Shown: positions 55,385-64,000 of the stretch, in pieces
Layout of the letters: each line of letters opens with the position of its first letter
Position numbering within the stretch: position 1 is the stretch's first letter
DNA from: Aegilops tauschii subsp. strangulata
Lineage: Eukaryota > Streptophyta > Magnoliopsida > Poales > Poaceae
Direction: 5' to 3'
Length of the DNA: 64,000 nt
NCBI RefSeq assembly: GCF_002575655.3
Contig: NC_053035.3
Location: 379,913,792-379,977,791 of the forward strand
Program-made: the position numbers and the translations under genes
Notes under the pieces: generated by a model
What the model was told of the DNA's origin: nothing
The model's input: the letters and a program-made list of their open reading frames with translations, nothing else
Databases searched by the model: none

Positions 55385-57815
55385 TCTTTCGATGTTGTTT
55401 TCCTTGTCCGAAGTTGTCCTTGTTTTTCCCACCCGCCCTCCCTTCTTCTGGCCGGAACCGGAGTCTGTAATCGAGTATCCATTCTACTCGTGCGAAGTCT
55501 TTGCATTCTTTCCTCAATGATTTCAACCGGTGCTTTTCTCTTCAAAGATATTCGTCGATTTCCCCTTCCAAGTTGCCGTTGTTTTTCCGCCCTCCCACCC
55601 CTTTTTATTCCCGGAGCCTGAGTTTTTTTTCGTGCATCTATTTCATTCGTGCGGAGTATCTTCAGTCTTTCCTCATTTATTTCAACCGGTGAATTTTTAC
55701 CTCATTCGACATTCTTCATCTCTTTTCTTTTCCGGTGGATTCAATTCCAATTTTCGGTAGTAACCATATTCCTTCCTCGGCTCAAATGTTTACCGTTGCT
55801 CGTTCCCCTCTCGTCATTTTATCGTTCCAGAGTGATGAAGTCATCTCAGGAAATTCGTCTGTGCTCGAATTAATTCGAGGATGTCACCTCATTCAAATAT
55901 TTCAATTGTTCCGGTGCTTCATCTATCTGATCAACAATCCTTTCTCAACGGTGTTTCTCTTGAGTGGGCCCTAACCCACAGGTCTTTTCCCAGGATCTTA
56001 CCTGACTCTTCTAATTTTCCAGAGGTATTCTCAAATCCTTTTCGAAGTTTGACGTAAGTATGAATTTCATCAGTCAGACGCCTTCCAATTTCAAATTATT
56101 TTTCATTGTTGACTCTACCTTTTCGCTTTTCTTTCTCCCGGAGTATCTCAACAATTTTGGTGTTCTTTCTAGTCGTCATTCTCAACATTCGAAGACTGAA
56201 GTAGAGTTTCTCTTAAATCATGTCCGTTCTCCCGAAGATTCATGTCACTAGCTTGACGTTATCCTCTCAATTGTTTCTAGTCGTGTAATTCTTTTCACCC
56301 ATCCGGAGTAGTTCAGGAGTTGTTTTTCCGTCTCATTTATCCGGAGGTCATCTGTTCAGAAGTTTTCTTCATCCCAAGTTTTCTAATCCGTTCTCTGATT
56401 ATTATATATTCATACATTTTCGTTCATCTCCGTATTCTTCCGGTGTTTCGTTCAAGTATGCTTCAATCAGCTCGCGATCTTTTCTTTCTATTGCATCTTG
56501 ATTCGCTCATGTATATTCGTGCCTTTCCTTATTTTTCCGGTGAGTCATCCTCCTTCGTCAGTCAATTTTTAGAATTCTTACGGTGGCTCGTTCAAGAATT
56601 CCTTCTGTTGATACCATATCAATTAATTCGTTCTTTCCAAATTCTACCGGTGGCTCATGAAGACTTCCTCAAGTTGTGCGCTATATCTCCCTTTAATCTT
56701 TTCCAACGCGAGAATAAGTGGTATGCAAATCCGTTGCTTCTCATCAATTTAATTGATGAAGGATAAGCATAACGTAAATTCTTATTCTTATTTCGTCGTC
56801 GCCAAGAAATTCCTTTTCTTCAGAGTTTGTTCTTGATGAATAAGTTCTAGTTCAAATGTTTTTCATCTTTTCTTTTCCGGAGTTCAAATTTCCTCGGCCA
56901 TCATCGTCGGAACCTCCATCTAAATCATCGCAAGACTCAGAGTTTATGCTATCCTTCCTTCTATTTTATTTCGTCATTCTTTTGTTACCGGAGTTCTTCA
57001 TGGTGGTTCTTCATAATTTAATTCATTTTTCAAGGGTTCATCAAGATTTTGTTGCCGGAATTCAAGTATCTTTTCTTATCGTGTCTCGAAGTGCAAATAA
57101 TTCTCCGTTTTCTTTTGAAAGTGGAGTTTGGCTTTTCTTCGTTCTCTCTCAGCTATCCAATCATTTCCATTTGTGGTAGTTTACTACCTCAAAATTTTGA
57201 GATGTTAAACATAAGCCCACAACAAGCTTATTCTTTTCATTGTTGATTTTTCTCAACAATCCCGTTCAATCCTTTCTCCTAAGGTTTCTTTCTATTTCAT
57301 TCATGGCACAAGTGTCTTTTTCTTCTCCGTTCTTTTCATTCAACTCTTTCAATTCTTTCCGGAGGTCTGTATCGTGTCTTCATCAAGTATCATTTCATCT
57401 TCTCTAGTTCATGTTCGATCCTCTCCTTGTTCAGCCGGAGTGCTGCCTAAATCTTTTCAGTCTTATTGGGTATTTATCTCGTTCTGACTGGAGTGGTTTC
57501 AGAGTCTATCTGATTCCGTGAGCATTCGATTCTCGTCATTCTCGTCGTTCCTTTCCTTCTCGAGTGCTCGCGATTCTTTGATTTCCTCTTGCGTTCTTAT
57601 TCCTTTTTCTGCCTTCTCCCAACCGGAGTGGTTTCGGATTCAGTCTTATTCCTCGAGCTTTTGCTTCTTGTCTCACTCAACATTCCTCTTTTCTTCTCGA
57701 GTGTTCTTGACTTTGTTCATCCTCATTCTTTTGTTCTTATTCCACCTCATCCTTCTTTACCTTCCGTCTCGGTCCTAAGATCTTGGGACGAGATCTCTTG
57801 TTAGTGGAGGAGTGT
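55385..57815 (+). mobile_element. Sukkula internal domain 1, right piece
   Basis: 2431 bases, pyrimidine-rich, with CCGGTG/CCGGAG motifs recurring every ~50-150 bases. Short frames of under 150 codons look like chance in T-rich DNA. Ends with the PPT (57803-57814, AGTGGAGGAGTG). Confidence 0.8.
57803..57814 (+). other. Sukkula polypurine tract
   Basis: AGTGGAGGAGTG one base before LTR-B in an otherwise pyrimidine-rich region. Confidence 0.75.
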
Positions 57816-60800
57816 TGTAACGCCCCGGATCCGATGCGCCAGGTGTCTGCCAGTTATTCGCTGTCGTTGCCATGTCATTTGCTTGCGTGTTGCATTTTGC
57901 CATGTCATCATCTGCATTTCATACCATTTCATCTTGTGCATTGCATTCGCATACGTGTTCGTCTCTTGCACCCGAGCATTTTCCCCGTTGTCCGTTTTGC
58001 AATCCGGCGCTCCTATCTCCTCCGGTGCACCCCTCTTGTTTTCTTTCGTGTGCGGGTGTCAAACTTTCTCGGAATGGACCGAGTCTTGTCAAGTGGTCTC
58101 GGTAAACCACCCGGAGACCACCGGTCAAGTTTCGTTCCATTTGGAGGTCGTTTGGTACTCCAACGGTTAACCGGGTAACCGCAAAGTCCATTTGAGTGTC
58201 CAGCAAAAACCCCCTTTCAAACAGCCCCAAAACACCTCTAAGTCTCCGCCATGCTCTCGGTCGTTCGATCACGATCGCGTGGGCGAAAACCGCACCTCGT
58301 TTGGACTCTCCTAGCTCCCTCTATCTATAAATAGGTGCCCCTTCCCGAAATTCGCGGATGAAACCCTAGTCATCTTCATCCTCGCGCCGCCGGACAAATT
58401 CGTCCGTGCCGGACATGTCCACCCGCCACCTCACTCCAACCAATCGTGGATCGCCACGTCGCCTCCGCCGCCTCCATCCACCACTCACAGCGCGCCACCT
58501 CAGCCTCCCGCGCCGTCCCCGCCGCCCGTCCGCCGCTCGCCGGCCACCTCGGCTCCGCCGCCCGGTCGCCTTCCTCTGCCCCGCCGGCGCCCGTCCGCCT
58601 CGCCCGCGCCCCCTCGCGCCTCCACCTGCCGCCATGGCCGCCGCCCCTCGGCTTCCGCTCGCCCGCCGGCGTGCCCGCGCCTCCACCCGCCGCCATGGCC
58701 GCCGCCCGGTCCTCTTCCTCGCCGCCGGCCGCCTCCAGCGCCAAACCCCGCCGCCTCGGGCCTCAACGCCCCGACCTCCGCCGCCTCCGGCCACCGGAGC
58801 ACCGCCGCCTCTCTCCGGCGACTCGAGCCGGCGACCCCGAGCCCGATCTGCACTGCCCCGCGTTGACTTCGTTCCCCCCCCTCGAGGTCGAAATATTCTA
58901 AGTCCTGGAAATTTATCATTATCATGCCAAGCTCTCTGCATCATAACTTCTTGCATGTAGCTCCGATTTGTGCGTGTAATATGTCGATTTGTTCGTCTCT
59001 TGATGCTCTACATTTTGTTCAATTGCACCGTGTTCATTAGGGGTAATATTGATGCCCAAATCTCTGTTGGAAGAGGGCTAGTTGCTGTTATTCTCTGGTT
59101 CTTATCAGAACTTGGAGATTTGTCGTTTTTGTATTATTTAATCTGTGCATCTTTTGAGCATGAGCTCTACATGTGTTTTGAAGTTTGCCATGCCATCTTT
59201 CCAGTGGTGTAGCCCATGTAGTTTTGTGATCTCTGTGGTGACTAGCACAAGCATGCAAAGTAGGTCCCGTAATATTTCTGATTTCAGGGACTTAGTGATT
59301 TCTCTAAGTCCTTGTCTGCTGTAATTTTGGTGCCATGTAAACTTGATGTTACAGAGATATCCATGCACATTTTGGAGATGTTCGGTAAGGATGTTTTGTA
59401 GCTATAGTTGTAATTGATCCATTCCTGTCCTTGTTTGCAATTATGGGGTGCCATAGCATGACACAATCTTGCTCTACGTTTGCTATAAAATATTTCTGGC
59501 AGATTCTTAACATGATATGCATTTTTGCCAAGCTTATTGTAGTTGATCCATACATGCTATGCTATTAATCTTGACATGGCTAGCTTCATAAACATGCCAT
59601 ATTATTGTAGGTATGCTTGGTTTGTCATGCATTGCTCTGTAGTGAGTGCATCAAGCTCACAAAGAGGCCTACATATTATTATTTCTGCCATGCTCTGTTT
59701 TCTGCTAAGTCTGAAACCTGATAACGAAACTTGCTATGTTTACATGCTTGCCATCATATCCTCTGGTCCTTTTTGGTTTATGGTCAGTAAGGGACTTTTG
59801 TTATATGCTTTGATTAGATTCATGCCATGCCTTGTTTTTCCATGTTAAGTTCCTGTAGCATGTTGATATCGTGCTCTGAACATTGCAACCTGATGTTATT
59901 TCTGCCATGTCCAGTAATTTCTCCAAGTCTGTGAATCTGTTATCATTTGCAATCTTGCGTTGTCCTTTTGAGCATGTTCTAGTGATTTCTGGAGATATTT
60001 CAGTGTTCATGTTTTGTTGTGATTTACCTGTACATCATGTCCATGCCTTTTGTATTCATGTGGAGTTGCTGTAGCATATTGTTTTGATGCTTGCTTTATG
60101 CCTAGTTGCTGTTTTCGTCAGATTGTTGCTATGTCTTGTTTGGAGTGTATGTGTTGCACCGTTGCTCCGTTGTGAGCATGTTCTATATGAAACTTGCTTA
60201 GAATTGTATGTAGTTACATATTATCATGATGCATCCTTGTTTTGAGGTGTTTGCTTGATGTTTGTATGCATTTTGCATCAATGCCATGTTTTACTTGTTT
60301 TGCTCATATCTTCTAGGCCGTAGCTCCGAATCTAATGAACTTTATATGTAACTTGACTAGAATTTCGTGTAGATCATCATGATGCTCTTTAACCTGGTGT
60401 TTAACAACTTCAACTTAATGCTTGTTCAGTTCTGGACCAATTTCGAAATTTGCATATGAGGACTTACCGGAATTATCTTATGTTGATTCCGGCCTCATTT
60501 AAACTTGCCTTGATGTGTTGTTCTTGCATACATCATCTCTTGTCATGAGTAGCTTCATATAGCCTTGTCATGCATCATACTTGGTTGAGCATCATGCCTT
60601 GTTCTTGTGTGGTGTGTTTACCTTGTTGTGTGCTTCTTCTCGATAGTTCCCGTGTCGTTGCGATCGTGAGGATTCGTTCGTCTTCATGGCTTCATCTTCT
60701 TCATGGATTCGTTCTTCTTCCTAGCGGGATTTCAGGCAAGGTGACCGTCACCTTGGATCTCATTACTATCATTGCTATGCTAGTTGCTTCGTTCTTTCGC

Positions 60801-62329
60801 TTTGCTGCGCTACCTATTCACTTGTTCCTCAAGCCTCCCAAATTGCCATGAACCTCTAACCTTTGTCACCCTTCCTAGCAAACCGTTGTTTGGCTATGTT
60901 ACCGCTTTGCTCAGCCCCTCTTATAGCGTTGCTAGCTGCAGGTGAAGATGAAGATTGCTCCATGTTGGATTATGTTATGTTGTGATATCACAATATCTCT
61001 TATATTATTAATGCATCTATATTCTTGGTAAAGGATGGAAGGCTCGGCCTTATGCCTGGTGTTTTGTTCCACTCTTGCCGCCCTAGTTTCCGTCATACCG
61101 GTGTTATGTTCCCGGATTTTGCGTTCCTTACACGGTTGGGTGATTTATGGGACCCCCTTGACAGTTCGCCTTGAATAAAACTCTTCCAGCAAGGCCCAAC
61201 CTTGGTTTTAACATTTGCTCAGCCTATTTCTTTTCCCTGGGGAGTCGCTCTCTCGAGGGTCATCTCATTTTAACCCCCCCGGGCCAGTGCTTCTCTAAGT
61301 GTTGGTCCGAACTGAGTAGACTGCGGGGCCCCCTCGTGGAAACTCGAGTTCTGGTTTTACTCGTAGGATGTCTCATCCGGTGTTGCCCTGAGAACGAGAT
61401 ATGTGCAGCTCCCATCAGGATGTCGGCACATCGGGCGGCTTTGCTGGTTTTGTTTTACCATTGTCGAAATGTCTTGTAACCGGGATTCCGAGACTGATCG
61501 GGTCTTCTCGGGAGAATGAATATCCTTCGTTGACCGTGAGAGCTTATCATGGGCTAAGTTGGGACACCCCTGCAGGGTATTATCTTTCGAAAGCCGTGCC
61601 CGTGGTTATGTGGCAGATGGGCATTTGTTAATATCCGGTTGTAGATAACTGGACACTTGAGCTTAATTAAACGCATCAACCGCGTGTGTAGCCGTGATGG
61701 TCTCTTCTCGGCGGAGTCCAGGAAGTGAACACGGTTTCTGGGTTATGTTTGACGTAAGTAGGAGTTCAGGATCACTTCTTGATCATTGCTAGTTTCACGA
61801 CCGTTCCTTTGCTTCTCTTCTCGCTCTCATTTGCGTAAGTTAGCCACCATACTTGCTTAGTCGCTGCTGCAACCTCACCACTTTACCCCTTCCTTTCCCT
61901 TTAAGCTTTGCTAGTCTTGATACCCATGGTAATGGGATTGCTGAGTCCTCGTGGCTCACAGATTACTACACCACCAGTTGCAGGTACATGTTTTGCGATG
62001 ATCATGACGCGAGAGCGATGTTTACTTGTTTGGAGTTCTTCTTCTGCTTCTTCTTCGATCAGGGGATAGGTTCCAGGTCGGCAGCCTGGGCTAGCAGGGT
62101 GGATGTCGTTTGAGTTTCTGTTTATGTTTCATCCGTAGTCGGATGTTGAGTTTATGTATGATGTTTTGATGTATTCTTGCGGCATTTGTATGCCTTGCAT
62201 GTATCCCCAAATATTATGTATTGTTGATGTAATGATATCCACCTTGCAAAAGCGTCTTCAAGATGCGCTTCTATCCTTTGGTGGAACCGTCGAGTTCCTT
62301 TAAGATAGGGTCGCATCTTGGGCGTGACA
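57816..62329 (+). mobile_element. Sukkula LTR-B
   Basis: 4514 bp with the same ends as LTR-A. By eye the 5' half differs from LTR-A by roughly 2-3% and the last 1.7 kb by about 1.2%. TATA at 58324-58333, marker-primer site 62304-62328. Confidence 0.88.
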
Positions 62330-64000
62330 AGTTGGTATCAGAGCCTCGACCGACCCTAGGAGCCCCCCTTGTTTGATCGTGTAGTTTGGCCGTTGTTGAG
62401 TCTAGAAGAAAACTTTTTTCGGAGTCTAGTTATATCGGAGAGTAGGAATTCTTTTTACTCCTCTGCCCCTTCGTCGCTCTGGTGAGAAATCTTGACGTAG
62501 GTGTTTTGAACTATTCCTCTTCCCCTTCAAATTTTTCTTAGGATCACGTGGTTAGTTTTCGTTCGTTGTCCATTCTTTTTCAATCCGGTGCATTTCTCTT
62601 CGAGTGTTTCGATCCTCGTCATCTTTTGCGAGATCAGTTCTCAGTTATTTCTCTTCCGATGTTGTTTTCCTTGTCCGAAGTTGTCCTTGTTTTTCCCACC
62701 CGCCCTCCCTTCTTCTGGCCGGAACCGGAGTCTGTAATCGAGTATCCATTCTACTCGTGCGAAGTCTTTGCATTCTTTCCTCAATGATTTCAACCGGTGC
62801 TTTTCTCTTCAAAGATATTCGTCGATTTCCCCTTCCAAGTTGCCGTTGTTTTTCCGCCCTCCCACCCCTTTTTATTCCCGGAGCCTGAGTTTTTTTTCGT
62901 GCATCTATTTCATTCGTGCGGAGTATCTTCAGTCTTTCCTCATTTATTTCAACCGGTGAATTTTTACCTCATTCGACATTCTTCATCTCTTTTCTTTTCC
63001 GGTGGATTCAATTCCAATTTTCGGTAGTAACCATATTCCTTCCTCGGCTCAAATGTTTACCGTTGCTCGTTCCCCTCTCGTCATTTTATCGTTCCGGAGT
63101 GATGAAGTCATCTCAGGAAATTCGTCTGTGCTCGAATTAATTCGAGGATGTCACCTCATTCAAATATTTCAATTGTTCCGGTGCTTCATCTATCTGATCA
63201 ACAATCCTTTCTCAACGGTGTTTCTCTTGAGTGGGCCCTAACCCACAGGTCTTTTCCCAGGATCTTACCTGACTCTTCTAATTTTCCAGAGGTATTCTCA
63301 AATCCTTTTCGAAGTTTGACGTAAGTATGAATTTCATCAGTCAGACGCCTTCCAATTTCAAATTATTTTTCATTGTTGACTCTACCTTTTCGCTTTTCTT
63401 TCTCCCGGAGTATCTCAACAATTTTGGTGTTCTTTCTAGTCGTCATTCTCAACATTCGAAGACTGAAGTAGAGTTTCTCTTAAATCATGGCCGTTCTCCC
63501 GAAGATTCATGTCGCTAGCTTGACGTTATCCTCTCAATTGTTTCTAGTCGTGTAATTCTTTTCACCCATCCGGAGTAGTTCAGGAGTTGTTTTTCCGTCT
63601 CATTTATCCGGAGGTCATCTGTTCAGAAGTTTTCTTCGTCCCAAGTTTTCTAATCCGTTCTCTGATTATTATATATTCATACATTTTCGTTCATCTCCGT
63701 ATTCTTCCGGTGTTTCGTTCAAGTATGCTTCAATCAGCTCGCGATCTTTTCTTTCTATTGCATCTTGATTCCCTCATGTATATTCGTGCCTTTCCTTATT
63801 TTTCCGGTGAGTCATCCTCCTTCATCAGTCAATTTTTAGAATTCTTACGGTGGCTCATTTAAGAATTCCTTCTGTTGATACCATATCAATTAATTCGTTC
63901 TTTCCAAATTCTACCGGTGGCTCACGAAGACTTTCTCAAGTTGCGCGCTATATCTCCCTTTAATCTTTTCCAACGCGAGAATAAGTGGTATGCAAATCCG
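62330..64000 (+). mobile_element. Sukkula internal domain 2, cut by the window edge
   Basis: Starts with a PBS (62332-62344), repeats 42227-42553 and then 55385-56733 without the Tat element, about 0.9% different by eye. This is the uninterrupted reference for the Tat insertion site. A third LTR is expected about 1.1 kb beyond the window. Confidence 0.88.

Larger units (their letters stand above)
37668..64000 (+). mobile_element. Sukkula (LARD-type) tandem: LTR-internal-LTR-internal
   Basis: LTR-A 37668-42226, internal-1 42227-42553 plus 55385-57815 (split by a Tat element), LTR-B 57816-62329, internal-2 62330 to the window edge. LTRs of about 4.5 kb and a coding-free internal domain of about 2.76 kb match the description of Sukkula and other large retrotransposon derivatives. 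LTR ends TGTAACGCCCC / GGCGTGACA, PBS TTGGTATCAGAGC. It has no gag or pol, so it is non-autonomous. Confidence 0.82.

Noticed and set aside
55501..57804. Frames of 60-148 codons in the Sukkula internal domain
   Set aside because: Phe/Ser/Leu-rich translations of T/C-rich DNA, mutually overlapping, with no recognisable motif; the family is described as coding-free.

Overview
The window is repeat-dense plant DNA of the kind that fills intergenic space in the wheat tribe (Triticeae: wheat, Aegilops, barley). The reasons are a BARE/Angela/WIS-type Copia LTR, a Sukkula-type long-LTR element (its LTR end carries, as I recall it, the site of the standard Sukkula marker primer), an Athila-lineage Gypsy of Sabrina/WHAM style and an Au-type SINE. 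I find no host gene, tRNA or rRNA. Every substantial open frame is a retrotransposon gene, most carrying a few clear breaks. Family names are from memory and were not searched.

Layout. 1-1882: 5' part of a Sukkula-like LTR, minus strand, cutting into a BARE/Angela Copia element (minus strand, 5' LTR 3653-5390, PBS, start of a decayed gag). 5391-8773: old, probably CACTA-derived sequence with a broken ORF tail, a ~97-bp tandem repeat and a 280-bp duplication. From 8774 to the window end lies one nested stack. (1) A pol-less SIRE/Maximus-like Copia element (LTR1 8774-10319, gag 10404-12587, a second ORF 14345-16428, LTR2 from 16960). (2) An Athila Gypsy starts inside that LTR2 at 17849 (polyprotein 29522-34250, LTR2 36525-37667). 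(3a) A 10,036-bp CACTA transposon without recognisable transposase sits in the Athila LTR1 (18352-28387, TSD CCT) and carries an Au SINE with a 12-bp TSD. (3b) A tandem Sukkula (LTR-internal-LTR-internal, 37668 to beyond 64000) sits in the Athila LTR2. (4) A Tat-lineage Gypsy (42554-55384) sits in the first Sukkula internal domain. By-eye LTR divergences (about 2.6% SIRE-like, 2.2% Athila, 1.4% Tat) agree with this order.

Most unusual content. First, the SIRE-like element carries arrays of an interrupted palindrome, CGGT-N3-ACCG (often CTCGGT-N3-ACCGAG). Its copies are spaced mostly 21-23 or 42 bp, i.e. two or four helical turns. The arrays lie directly upstream of the LTR TATA box and again upstream of a second, internal TATA box ahead of the downstream ORF, with a third array in the putative leader intron. 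The internal module starts with the same 12-mer as the LTR. Second, the Tat element carries an antisense seven-exon gene between pol and the 3' LTR (50465-53823). All its introns are GT-AG and phase-compatible, it has its own TATA box, and a single extra base breaks it. Third, Sukkula is present as a tandem three-LTR-type structure whose internal copies are more alike than the 5' parts of its LTRs.

Working together: Sukkula and the SIRE-like element lack pol and must have been mobilised by enzymes of related elements. The Athila and Tat elements have a full set of domains but are now disabled by stop codons and, in Athila, small indels.
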